Origin: Pisolithus tinctorius
Taxonomy: Eukaryota; Basidiomycota; Agaricomycetes; Boletales; Pisolithaceae
Direction: 5' to 3'
DNA: 64,000 bases
Assembly (NCBI GenBank): GCA_024663395.1
Contig: JANFAH010000056.1
Coordinates: forward strand, 186,001-250,000
Both the position numbers and the translations under genes were made by a program. The notes beneath the pieces were generated by a model, which was not told where the DNA came from, searched no databases, and was given only the letters and a program-made list of their open reading frames with translations. Below are positions 53,523 through 64,000 of this stretch, one piece after another (the first letter of the stretch is position 1; every line of letters begins with the position of its first letter).

Positions 53523-54138
53523 CTGGAGCTGAACAAAATTACCAAGTCTGCAACTTGGAGATGCTTGCAGTAATGTGCACCCTCAAGCAGTGGTGCCCTT
53601 ACTTGCTCTTGCCACCAGAACTGACTTGTGTATACACAGATCATCAAAATATCACTTACTACATGCAACTGCAGAAGTTAACCACTTACCAGGCCTGCTG
53701 GCAGGCTACCCTTCAGGAGTACTCACTCCAGTTCATTCATATCACAGGTACCAAAAATTCTGCTGCCAACACCTTGTCCCACCACTCAGACTTCAATGCC
53801 AAGCCCACTACTGTCTCCACCTTACTTCCAAAGGCCATTTGGCTTGAGGGGGGGGGGGTGAGACCCCCTGTTGTTTCCCTTTTTAAGATTGATTGGACTG
53901 TCCCCAAGGCCCCCAAAGCCTCTGCCCCTGTCTGGAAGGTTTCCTTCAAAGAACTGGAGACCTCTGAGCACCCACCTGAGGAGAAGTCAAAGGCTCAGAA
54001 AGGTAAAGGATGTGTTTTCCAGCTGAATGCCAACCTGTACCAGGAGGTAAAGAAAGCATTCATGTCCCTCTCAGTCCTGGAAACAACAGAAGGGTCTGAT
54101 GTGGTCAGGAGAAGAGGGAGGAGGAGATTCATCCCCAA
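53523..54138 (+). pseudogene. Gypsy-3 RNase H end and spacer
   Basis: GAEQNYQVCNLEMLAVMCTL (about 53526-53585), VYTDHQNITYYMQLQKLT (about 53630-53685) and YSLQFIHITGTKNSAANTLS (about 53725-53785) are the RNase H C-terminal part. The following open stretch (PKAPKASAPVWKV, QLNANLYQEVKKAFMSLSVL) leads toward the integrase and is cut by X5 at 54139. The segment from 53523 to 54138 is open apart from the X boundary. Confidence 0.8.
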
Positions 54139-54463
54139 TGTCACACACCAAAGGTGTTTGGTGAGGTGGACATGGATACTGCTGATGAATGGAGATGAAG
54201 ACTATAGCCCTCATGTGTAGAATGACTCCCAGGAATGTTGGCAGTCATCCTTTGCACAAGAATGAGTCATCAATGCCAGAGAAAAAAGAAGGAAGCAAGT
54301 CAAGCACCAGTCAAAATTCTTAAGTGCCCATGTATGGCATTCCAGTTTTCAATGTATCTCTGCCATTTCTGCAGATTCCAACACCATTCCCTCACTTGCT
54401 TATAGTGCTCAGCCACATGATCCTACCTTCCAAAATTGGAAAGGATCTGCACACTCCACACAT

Positions 54464-56327
54464 TGTGAGTCAAAGTGTGGAAAGCTGGTATAAACCAACC
54501 AAAACCAACACCAAAGACAAATAATGTGCAAGTGGTGGTTTGCCTCCATGGAACCTGGAAGTGCAGAAAAATCTAAATGTGGGGGGGGGGACTTCAAGGG
54601 GAGGTGCTCCTAGCACAAGTTGATGATGAGTTATGCAGGAGTAGACAAATGAGTGATGACTGGAAGGGGGATGCTGAACAGAGTGGAGGTGTTCAGCCAA
54701 AAGTACCTGGGAGTAATGGACTTCAATAGAATGTGCTCCTGGTGCAAGCCCATGACAAGTTATGCAGGAGTGGATGGATGACTAAGCAGGACTGCTGACT
54801 AAGTGGGGATAAATCTTCAGGTAGAGAATAGTGGTAGATAGACCCTTCTGAATGAGCCTCAACTACCAATGATATGAATGATGACAGATAGACCCCTTTG
54901 TGGAGCCTCAACTGTCAATGATGAGTTATGCACTGAATTGACTGCTGACAGACTTCTGAATGCTTCTTCACTTGTGGGTTGTAGCTAAGTTCATGGGGGT
55001 TTATATACTGTGGGGGGGAGCACAGCCTATGACAAACAAGGCACAAATGCTTGGTAAGTAATGAGTAAGGACTGAGTAATCATGATGAGTAAGTGAGAAA
55101 TGAAAAGTAAGCAAGCAAAGAGGATTGGTAAGTATTGGCAATGAGCAAGTCAAGGATAGTCAAAATATCACAAAATGAGTCAAATGGAGTCAGAAATTGA
55201 GTGAGCACACTGATATCACATTAGGGGGGGTGATGCAAGTCAGATCTTGGTGGAGACATCTCTAGATCCAAAGATGGCATGACAGATGGACAGTGTTTCC
55301 AGATAGGGAAGTATTAATTCCAGAATTGAAGGGCATGAGTCAGGTGTCAAAGGGGCTAGGGTGTTGGGGGTCTGTGTGGAAATGGGAGCAGTAAGCAATC
55401 ACATCTCCCACCCTTTTGTCCTCTCAGCAAAGTTAACAAAAGCTTCACAAACAGGGCTCTGATGGAGGAGGAGGAGAAGGGGTGACATCTTCTGCTGGAT
55501 CTTGCAGCAAGAAGGCAAGATGCACATCATACTCATCATGAATGTGATCAGGGAGGCTGGAGAACAGTAGACTATGCTGCAGCTGTCACAATGTGGGAAG
55601 AATGATGGATGAGATTGGAATAAAGATGGTGCCAGGAGCAGGGAGGAATGATCCATATGCTTCATCAAGAGGGGAGACCAAAACAACCACATAAGACCTT
55701 TCTAACTGAGTGACAGACCTGAGGCAACCAAAGAATGTCCTTCTGGAAGTCATACTGACAAGGAGAACATGCTGACCAAGCTGCATGGGATGAGATGGGG
55801 CTGACAGTGATGGGATGAAGCAGGGGGCTTCAAGATGGAAGCTGGTGGGAATGCCTGGCAGATATATTTAGCCACTGTCTCTGGCAAATGAGACAAGTGA
55901 GATGATTGATGAAGAGGTGGCCATTACTGATGGACCTAGTGAAACGAGTGTCTGATGGATGGAGTGCTGTAGAAATGCATAGGGTGCAAGGATCCTCTCC
56001 AAATTTGGAAGGCAGAATCACATGGCTGAGTACCTTAAGTGAGTGTGAGAATGGAGTTGATATCTTTGGAAATGGTGGAGATATGACAAAAACTGGAATG
56101 CCATACATGGGCACTAAAAACTTTTAATGCATGCTTAACTTGCTTCCTCTTTTCTCTTTAGCACTGATGACTTGTTCTTGTGTGAATGATGACTGCTCAT
56201 GTCCAGCAGTCTTTCTATGCATGAGGCCTTCGGTCTTCATCTGCATTCATGGGTATTGTGCACAACTCATTGATGAGTTAGGCAGAGTCAGCTGTAACCA
56301 TGTCCACAACACCTTTGGTGTGTGACA
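54464..56327 (-). mobile_element. Element X, copy X6, nested inside X5
   Basis: Plus ends TGTGAGTCAAAGTGTGG and CTTTGGTGTGTGACA; flanks ACAT and ATGT. 1,864 bp, no insertion. ORF readable on minus at 55399-56114, hairpins near 54606 and 54738. X3 shows the empty-site sequence. Confidence 0.9.
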
Positions 56328-57480
56328 ATGTTTCTACAGCACTCCCTCCAAAAAACACTCATTTCACTAATTCTTCTGATGTGGCCACCTCCACATCAAT
56401 CATTTCACTTGTCCCCTTTGCCAGGGACCATGGCTACATATATCTACCAGGAGTTCCTACCACTTCCATCCTGAAGTGTCCTGGTACATCCCATCCTCAT
56501 CTGCCCCCTCTCAGCCCATCCAGCTTGGACAGCATGTTCTTTTTGTCAGTATGACCTCTAGGAGGACATTCTTTGGTCACCTCAGGTCTGTCATTTGCTT
56601 GGAAGGGTCTTATGTGGTCATTTCAGTCTCTCCAGTCCAAGAAGCATATGGATCCTTCCTCCCTGCTCCCTGCAATGTCTTCATACCAATCTCATCCATC
56701 ATTCTTCCAAAATTGCAACAGCTACAGTATAATCTACTGTTCTCCACTCTCCCTGATCACATCCATGATGAGTATGATGCCCATCTTGCCTCCTTGTTGC
56801 AAGATACAGCAGAAGATGTTCCCCCTTCATCCTCTCTTCCAACAGAGCCTCATTTGTGAAGTTTTTATTTGCTTCACTGAGAGGATGGTTTGGGGGGGAA
56901 AATTGTGATCCCCTATGCTCCTGTCACCCCACAGACCACCAAAGCTTGACCCCTGTTAACATCTGACTCACCCTGTCTGCTTTTGGATGTACTATATCAG
57001 CATCAGATCAGTGCTGCCTCTCTGTCATCCTACTTTGGCCCAGAAGCAATCTCTTTGAGATGTGACATGCACAGCCTCCCCCTAATGCAATTCCAGTGTG
57101 CTTTCCCAGTTTCTGACATTACTTGACTCATACTTTGACATTCTGACTGTCATTGACTCACCTATTGCCAATACTTACCAATCTTTTGACCTTGCTTACT
57201 GATTCTTTGCTTTTTGGCTTACTTATCCTTACCAATGCTCACCAATGCTTTCTAAGATGATTACCCATCACTTACATTCCTTACTCATCAGTTACCAGTC
57301 ACTTACTGAGCATTTGTTCCTTGTTTTCCATAGGCAATGCCCCTGTACTGTATATAAATCACTGTACTTAGATAGCTGAATAAGAAGAAGACATCAGAGA
57401 ACCCCTCTTGCTTGCAATTCATCATCACTCAGTAATTCATTCATCAGCTTTGATAGTTGAGACTTTATTAAGGGTCTAAC

Positions 57481-58059
57481 TGTTAAGTCTGGGTCTTCAC
57501 CAGTCCAAAGCCAGTCTGGAGTCCAGTCAGAGGTCAGAGGATAATATGAGATACTAAGGGGGTTGGACTGTTGGACTTAGTGACTGATGGCACAGTGCTA
57601 TTCCCTTGCATGGGCCATAGTCCAGTTGAGAGACAGGAGACAGAAAACAGAGGGGACCAGGTTATGACAAGACTAAGTTGATTTCAGACTGAGGCTAAAC
57701 AGATTATCCTACAGCTTAAATACTAGAGGTAACCTAAGTGTAATGTAGCACCAGAGACCAGTCTGCACTGGTACAGCAATGATTGGCAAATGGATTGGTA
57801 AGTAATGTTACAAAGAATATTAAAAAGTATGAACAAAGGAATTACTGGGAACTGGGGCAGGACTAGTGGCTGGGCCAGGTATTACACTGGCCCAGTACCA
57901 ACTGAGCGAATAACTCAACTGGGCACTGCCTTGCAGTGCCTCATGAACTAACACATTCCTAGGTTGAAGGGTTAAGGCTGGGACCAGGGCAAGGGTTGGA
58001 TGAGACCAGTTGAGACCAGGGTAGAGCTGGTCTGGGGTGGTCTAGACATGGTTGTGACA
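57481..58059 (-). mobile_element. Solo LTR family G4, TSD CTAAC
   Basis: 579 bp, on plus TGTTAAGTCTGGG to CATGGTTGTGACA, flanked by CTAAC. Second copy of the LTR at 26725-27344. Confidence 0.93.
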
Positions 58060-58402
58060 CTAACTATCATCTACTTCACTTATTATCATCTATCATCAAT
58101 CTACTTCACTCCAAGTCCTCCCTGAGCTCAGTGCAGCTCATAGCATTGAATTAAGTTGTCATCCATCCTTCTGTAGGCTGACAGCAGTCTACCTCATCGC
58201 ATTCTATCGCATTCTTGCACCCTCTTCATCAGGAGCACCCCCAACCCTCAGCACTCATCTTTGAGTGTTGTAGCTTGAAAAAACCCAAAAAAATAGAAGG
58301 TTCTACCATCTAGGTACCACATAGGCACACCACCACTCACTCTTATTGTCTTTTGTGTTGGTTTTGGTTGGTTTTCACCACTGAACCACACTTTGACTCA
58401 CA

Positions 58403-59723
58403 CTGAGCCCATTTTCCAAGACATCCTTCAACAGTACCATGACACAACTGCATTTGGACACCCTGGAGTAAAAGCAATGATGAAGAAAATGAACAAATAC
58501 ATCTGTTGGCCTGGAATGTACCAGGCCATCTGCAACTACTGCAAGGGATGCCCCTCTTGCCAAGCCAACAAGGTCAATACACACCTGACTACACCTCCCA
58601 TCACCCCACATGACATAGCAAGGAATCCCTTCCCTTTCAAGCAGGTCTCTATGGACCTCATAACCAACTTGCCCCTGTCCAGTGGAAGATATGATTCAAT
58701 CCTCACCATCATTGACCAGGGACTCACTAAAGGTGCATTCTTCCTACTGACTACTAAGACTGTGGACAGCATAGGTGTGGCAGATCTCTACCACACCTAT
58801 GTCTACCCCTACTGGGGTGCACTGGAAGCTGTCATATTGGACCAAGGCCCTCAGTTTGTCTCTGCCTTCACCCAGGATCTCTACCACTCCCTCATAATCA
58901 AACTGAAAGCCTCCACCACTTATCACCCTCAGACCAATGGTGAGGCCAAAAATGTCAACCAAGAGGTCAGCACTTACCTTCACATGTATGCAAGTATGGA
59001 CCCACACAACTGGCACACCAAACTACCAGATGCTCAGATGGTGCATAACTTGCATGTACACTTGTCCCACAACCAAATGCCATATTTGCTCATGTATGGG
59101 CTCAACCCCACTCTTTATCCTATGGGACAACCCCTGCAGGAGTCACTAGTGGGTGATTGACTCGAGCAATTGGCTGCCAATTGGGATGCCACAATTATCA
59201 CTCACAAAGAAGCACAGGAGTTAATGAAGCAGTGATCAAAAGGGACCTATACAGAGTTCTCCATAGCAGATAAGGTCTGGTTGCACACTTCTGACCTAAA
59301 AAGGGATGTCCCATCAAAGAGCTTGCACCCTGACACCATGGCCCATTTGTACTTTCCAAATGGATCAGCCCAGTCACCTACAAGCTCCAGCTTCCCCCTA
59401 ACTGGTGTATACACCCCATCTTCCATGTGTCCAAACTCACCCCTTTTGTTGAAACAAAAGAGTATGGCCTGGCACAACCCCCACCCCCACCAGAATTGGT
59501 AGGAGATGGGAATGAATGGGAAGTCAAAGCTATACTTAAGCACAAACATGTGCACAAGGTCAAGTCATTGTCTAAAGAGCCCAGTGTAACCCAACAGCAA
59601 AAATGCCTCTACCTCATCAAGTGGCTCAGTTACCTGCATTCCCAGAATAGTTGGGAAAGTGAGAACAACCTTATAAATTCCCCAGAGGTTCTCAGGGAGT
59701 ACAAGCATGTCCACAGTCTCTGA
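58403..59723 (+). pseudogene. Gypsy-3 integrase with chromodomain
   Basis: Zinc finger: YHDTTAFGHPGVKAMMKK and CKGCPSCQANKVN (about 58438-58575). Core: VSMDLITNLPLSSG (first Asp), AVILDQGPQFVSAF (second Asp, about 58832-58870), then TYHPQTNGEAKNVNQE, where the catalytic Glu of the usual GxAE/GQTE is Lys, codon AAA at 58948-58950. A TGA at 59158 and another at 59233, plus a frameshift near 59320, lead to the C-terminus: NEWEVKAILKHKHVHKVK and CLYLIKWLSYLHSQNSWESE (about 59510-59670), a chromodomain, ending EYKHVHSL at 59723. Inactive by the Glu loss alone. Confidence 0.88.
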
Positions 59724-59729
59724 CCCACT

Positions 59730-60002
59730 ATGTCTTATACCCCCAACACTGAAAACCCCAGCTCTGACCACTTCAACAATGACTTCCATGCCAACATCAA
59801 TGAACCCTATAACCCTTCCCATCCCTACTTTGATCACTATGCCTCTGCCCCTCCACATCTCTCAGAACCACCAGTACACTCCCCCAGAATGCTACACTCC
59901 TTATCCCCCTTGGTACCCACTGACTCCCCATGTGGTGGTACCTACCAACCCCTTCATGACTCCATTGCCTCCACCACATGCCCATATCCATACCCAGTGT
60001 AG
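59730..60002 (+). CDS. Short Pro/His-rich ORF after Gypsy-3 integrase, unknown
   Basis: 90 codons, MSYTPNTENPSSDHFNNDFH to CPYPYPV, seven bases after the integrase stop. Rich in Pro, His, Ser and Tyr. Could be an accessory ORF or just the open 3' tail of pol in another frame. A purine run AAAAAGGGAGG lies at about 60070, the likely polypurine tract, but no LTR start could be fixed. Confidence 0.3.
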   Translation: MSYTPNTENPSSDHFNNDFHANINEPYNPSHPYFDHYASAPPHLSEPPVHSPRMLHSLSPLVPTDSPCGGTYQPLHDSIASTTCPYPYPV

Positions 60003-61040
60003 GAATAGGTAATAGATAGTACCTAGAATTAGTAATTGTCAGTGATGGGCGAGATTTGTGCTCAACTCAAAAAGGGAGGTTCTTGCTGGAGAAAGAAGTG
60101 TAGTAAAAGTGTAAAAAATGCGAACTAGAAATGAATACTTAGCTCTGTCTGTCCAATACCTTCTGCCAGTCCTCCTGGCACTTTGGGTACTCCCCAAAGT
60201 AATAAATCTAACCTCAAAAACTCACCAAAATGTGAGACTATATCACCCTACTACTGAGGGCCTCTGACATGGATTGGTTCCTTGATAAACTGAACTCACA
60301 CAAACACAGCACACATGCTTAGTCAGCAATGCAGCCACTTGCCACTAAGTCCAGTGGTACAAACATGAAAACAAAAGCAAGAAACAAAACAAGTTCCCCA
60401 ACCCCTAAACTCCTGGCCAAGATGAATTCTCCTAGGGAACTTGAACTTGTTCCCTACATCTGAGGGGTGGTTTAGAACTCAACCATCCTCAGTTGCTCTC
60501 CTCCTCACATGAACATCCTCACCCTTGCATCTGCTTCCCTCGACCTCACCACATATCCTCACCCTCAAACTCCCTCAACTTCACCATGCCTCCCTCACTC
60601 TCTACCCTCATGCCCTTCAAACATGACTCTTCACCCTCTAACCTTCTCGCTACCTGAACACAACTCCCTTCTTTCCCAAGACCCACCACCTGGCCTCTTG
60701 AACATGCACCCTGCTTCTTGAACTCCTCATCCTCCTTGCAGACAACCCCTTTGACCCTCAATCACTCCACAGCCCCCAAGTTCCTCGAACTGAATGACCA
60801 CAGAGGTAACTCTGAGCATGCAAACAAGTGAGTAATAAATCGAGTGAAGGGTAGAGTAGTGGCTGCTCCTCAAGGCACAGTTTTCAGCCCTCTATGAAGC
60901 ATCTTGAATACATATATGTACCTAAAAAGACTCCAGGACTTTCTCTATGCCACCCTTCTTATTCTTGTACCATCAACTCTCTGTGTGCATGCATGCTTGA
61001 CTCCTCATACTTTGTCTGGCACTTCATCTGGTGGGTGAAG
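60003..61040. other. Region after Gypsy-3, unassigned
   Basis: No convincing gene. The 3' LTR of Gypsy-3 should begin shortly after about 60080, but I found no match to 44216-44831. 60480-60780 is a CT-rich stretch with many CTCACC/CCTC words. Confidence 0.35.
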
Positions 61041-61049
61041 CCCTTGTGC

Positions 61050-62560
61050 TAAGTGTCACTGAGTGACTTTGAGTTGCCCATCTTCATTCACTACCTTTTC
61101 ACTGCTAGAAACAAAGTACTTCAACATAGCATATGTTCAAGCTCTAATAAAACCTATCACCTTAGCTCTGTAGATTCTCAAGCTCTCTTCAGTGATAGGT
61201 CATTGACCCCAATGGGTGTAGGCACTGACTTCTTTTGACCCTAAGCTTTGGCCTTCGACCTCACAGTCAGGCAGATGGAGTCTTGACACTACATAAGTGC
61301 TGATGAATGGCTTCGAGCCATCCACCCCTGTCAATTGCCTTTCCCTTCATGCTAGGGACACTGTACTTCGCAGTAGAGCAGGTTCAAAACAGAATGGAAC
61401 TGGGCACCTTGAACCTGCAGGCTCCTTTGCTGAGTTTCTCTTCCTGTGCAGCCACCTTTGGATCTGTGTCTTGTCACACTTGTCCCAGCTCTACATATTG
61501 CTCCTGTAGCAACCTTTCATGGCATGTGAGGTTCTCCCCTCCATCTTTGAGGCACTCTGCTTCTTCTTCATTCAACACTGGCCTCAAGAAGCTTCCATAG
61601 TTGATGCTTGTCTTTGCAACTCAGTAGTCTCCCTTGATCATAGCCAACTGCTTGTGTTTGCACTTGTCAAATACCCTAACACTAAACATTCATAAGTAAC
61701 CTGTCACAAAAACAAAAGGGGATGAAGAGCACTCAGGCTCTGGGTGTGAATTCATGTTGCTTCAAACATGTTGAGTGCTACTTTGTTTATCTGGCAGTTG
61801 ATCTGCATCAAGGTGACTTAAAACTTCACCCATACTTCATAGTCCTTCGCATATTCTAGAATAAAGAAGTCATAAGTAAAGCAGCTCAAAGTAAAAACTG
61901 AACATCAAGCTGTTGTGCTCGCTCTGCATGACTCAGATGCTTCTTGCACACTGCACACCCTCTTGTCTACTTGAACTTGCACTGTCTTCTTCTCCTTCAG
62001 ATGTCTGCAGTCATGCACTGAACTGGGCTACAGTAGTTGCCATGAAACCAATTAAAATAGCGAGTTGGAAGTGGTTCTGCACTTTGTCATATATCTTAGC
62101 ACTGTAGATCTGTAAGTAAAATGTCACGAAAACCAAAGATGAAAATGAGCACTTGGGCTTGGTGCATGAACTCATGTCACTTGGTATGCTTTGCATGTGT
62201 CATTGTTGTTCTGTCAGGCATTCCCTTGCTGCAAACTTTGATGCATGGCTACACTGCTTGTCTACTTGAAACCTGGCATCAGGTACCCTTTCACTGTATC
62301 CTGCTTGCTCACCCCATTCATAGTAGTACTGTTGAGTTGCCTCATGCAACTTTGACTCTTTGGTATGCCATATCTCCTCATATGTCACTGTACTCCATTG
62401 TAGATACTGGGTTTTCCTATGGTAACACAGCTGTGAGTGGAATGACACAAAGCAAAGGAGGGGGTATGAACCATTGAGCTCAGTGTGTGATTCTACTATG
62501 TCTCATCTTGATCAAAGGCTCGATGTTGCTTCGAATGACCACTGTTTGGTGATAATTCAA
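61050..62560. repeat. Old, diverged direct repeats
   Basis: Similar words recur at intervals of roughly 250-420 bp: CTTTTCACTGCTAGAAAC/CCTTCATGCTAGGGACAC (about 61094, 61343), and GTCAC(A/G)AAAAC...GA(A)GAGCACT..GG (about 61702, 62123) with a weaker third near 62440. CTTGTCTACTTGAA occurs at 61961 and 62258. No ORF explains them. Confidence 0.4.
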
Positions 62561-62619
62561 GCCCTTGTCACTTTGCATAGTTGTTTGTATATACCCTGTA
62601 CCTTCGGGCTCCATAGCCT

Positions 62620-62973
62620 TCACTCATACTCATTGCATACTCCTGTAAAGTCTAAGCTACAGAACACTTGTCCATTGCTTTGAGAACAGATGACAGAGTC
62701 TGTGAGTTCATGTGGGTTGAATTGTTTGCTGAATGTGGATAGGATGGATTCCATGTTGGGTGGTGGTGTGACATAGGGACTGAGTGTCCACATGGAGCCA
62801 TGTATCGTGCGGTGATATTCAGTTGTGGCACATAGGGGAGGGAGAGCATGGTATAAGGATTTGCTGGACTTTGTTGTCATGTTGTTGAGGCCTAGCTTGG
62901 GTTCACTCGATGTGGCAGAAGAGTAAGAGGGATGAGGGATGAGCCTGTCCCCTCCGAGTATGTGTTTACACAT
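62620..62973 (-). CDS. Hypothetical ORF, 117 codons
   Basis: MCKHILGGDRLIPHPSYSSA to SLDFTGVCNEYE, reading leftward. No domain, signal peptide or membrane span is recognised. It could be a chance ORF; there is no second copy in the window to test conservation. Confidence 0.2.
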   Translation of the reverse strand: MCKHILGGDRLIPHPSYSSATSSEPKLGLNNMTTKSSKSLYHALPPLCATTEYHRTIHGSMWTLSPYVTPPPNMESILSTFSKQFNPHELTDSVICSQSNGQVFCSLDFTGVCNEYE

Positions 62974-63287
62974 GATGCTCTCTAAACAGGTGTTGTGTCA
63001 ATATGCTCGAAATGCTCCATCCTCCATCCAGCAGTCTCTGGGCCTGAATGTCTCCTGGGCATCATTACACACATTGAATGGCTTCTCCAGAGTGGGTACA
63101 GTTTCCTCCACATAAACCCAGCACCTCTCGGCTGGAGTTATTTTTGATGGCAGGGCTGCTGGATTAAATTTTTGATAGGATATGTACCTCTAATTAGTGT
63201 AAATCTGCATTCTTGAAAAATACCCATGATTATGTAATTGTTCACTTTTGGGGAGGGAAATCCACAACATGGGGTTATCATGACAAT

Positions 63288-64000
63288 ATGCCTCCTCTGA
63301 TGAAGAAACAGAAGCAGGCAAGGCAGCAACAAGCTTCTGGGACTAAATACTTCGATAATGGCTTGGTTGAAGACTTATTGGATATTTCCCTGGACCCCAG
63401 CTATGAACCAGATTCTGGACTCCAAGATGACTGGGATGCAACAGATTCCGACTGTTCCATTGTCAACGACATGTCATTCAGCCTCCTGGACTGTAATGTA
63501 CAAGAGTCAGATGGCAGTGAGTCAGAGCAGAGCTCTGAGGAGCCAGAGGACAATATTACTTGTGCAGGTGGAGAGTGCAAAGCTCAGGATGACATTGTCA
63601 AGTTCAAAGCTGAAGATACTCTAGATTATGTGGAGAAATGTGCACACAAGGCTGCAACATGTGCACAGAGGTTCTGGGATGATGTCACAAGTTTTGTGAG
63701 TGGAGTTTCGAGCACTTGTAACCAAACCATTTGAAATGGGCCCTTTTCTCAGAGAAACCAGCCCATGAAACTCCCAACAATCGCAATGCCCACATATACT
63801 GGAACTGGAAGGACAAGAACCTACCTGCAGGAGCAGGCTCTGCGATGAGCTGCACAAAATAATCATAAAATCACCTCATTCTTTACCCTGGCACCCCAAC
63901 CTATCATGATAAATGAAGAACGCAGCACTGGGAGCACTGCCAGACATGAGTCCAAGGCTCTTGCTAATCTCCCTCCCAAAGTTCCCCAGCTCACATCCTG
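63288..64000 (+). pseudogene. N-terminus of a probable DDE transposase gene, cut by window end
   Basis: Likely start MPPLMKKQKQARQQQASG at about 63288 (basic), followed by an acidic region LDPSYEPDSGLQDDWDATDS and SEQSSEEPEDNI, ending RFWDDVTSF near 63695. An intron with donor GTGAGTGG (about 63697) and acceptor TTCTCAG (about 63753) would join it to PTYTGTGRTRTYLQEQALR, then a TGA for Arg, then AAQNNHKITSFFTLAPQP (about 63850-63900). The layout basic-acidic N-terminus, YTG.(S/G)RT...K.ITSFF resembles, as I recall, the N-termini of basidiomycete DDE transposases. Catalytic domain outside the window; a search is needed to confirm. Confidence 0.45.

Larger units (their letters stand above)
54139..58402 (+). 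mobile_element. Element X, copy X5 (second subfamily), twice interrupted
   Basis: TGTCACACACCAAAGGTG to CACTTTGACTCACA; flanks CCAA and CTGA. Contains X6 (54464-56327) and a G4 solo LTR (57481-58059); net length about 1,812 bp. ORF parts at about 54240-54463 and 56328-56859 (LERSYVVISVSPVQEAYG-type: LEGSYVVISVSPVQEAYGSF), TGACTCA near 56962, 57125 and 57157, TATA region near 57356. Confidence 0.87.

Overview
The window looks like repeat-dense chromatin of a basidiomycete (Agaricomycete-type) fungus. Almost everything readable is retrotransposon: Ty3/Gypsy chromoviruses, Ty1/Copia elements, a DIRS-like element, many solo LTRs and several families without a recognised enzyme. The fungal assignment rests on the DIRS-like RT with its CSGC-type gag, the chromodomain Gypsy elements, short GT-AG introns (about 46-64 bp) and CxxC zinc-cluster proteins. 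CpG is scarce in the older copies, and most in-frame stops are TGA where related copies imply CGA, so 5mC/RIP-like decay is likely. I found no clearly intact host gene.

Layout. 1-2.6 kb: minus-strand Gypsy gag-pol (Gypsy-A) cut by the window edge. 3.7-4.6 kb: LTR remains. 4.7-7.7 kb: DIRS-like gag and RT. 7.7-10.1 kb: first copy of a family called X here, carrying two Copia solo LTRs. 10.2-11.5 kb: two divergent broken zinc-cluster genes flanking a small tRNA-bearing element (S1). 11.5-24.4 kb: three broken Copia copies riddled with solo LTRs, including a 1,667-bp inverted duplication (14944-16610 / 21761-23427). 24.4-25.8 kb: minus-strand Gypsy tail (Gypsy-E). 25.9-27.4 kb: LTR fragments and a 44-bp minisatellite. 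27456-41393: one complete Gypsy (Gypsy-1) with paired LTRs and GGCAG target duplication, swollen by two X copies and four solo LTRs, and carrying an antisense intron-containing zinc-cluster gene before its 3' LTR. 42.0-43.6 kb: half of a palindromic TA-inserting element. 43.7-44.8 kb: LTR and Copia-B pieces. 45.3-60.0 kb: a second chromovirus (Gypsy-3) interrupted by a 1.57-kb palindrome, three solo LTRs and three X copies nested in each other. 60-63 kb: low-information sequence with old repeats. 63.3-64 kb: start of a probable DDE transposase gene.

The strongest novelty candidate is X. It has six near-complete copies of about 1.81-1.86 kb once nested inserts are subtracted, TG...CA ends, a conserved unknown ORF, TGACTCA heptamers and a TATA box downstream of the ORF, and a repeated hairpin. 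No internal gag-pol lies between two X copies. It reads like a giant solo LTR with an ORF in U3. Its insertion footprints have matching outer bases but CA on one side and TG on the other, as expected of a 4-bp xCGy target duplication after CpG decay. Second is a 176-bp TG...CA element with a 5-bp target duplication that contains a tRNA-like cloverleaf.

All family names are working labels for this window. Calls come from reading motifs and comparing copies by eye; no alignment or database search was run.
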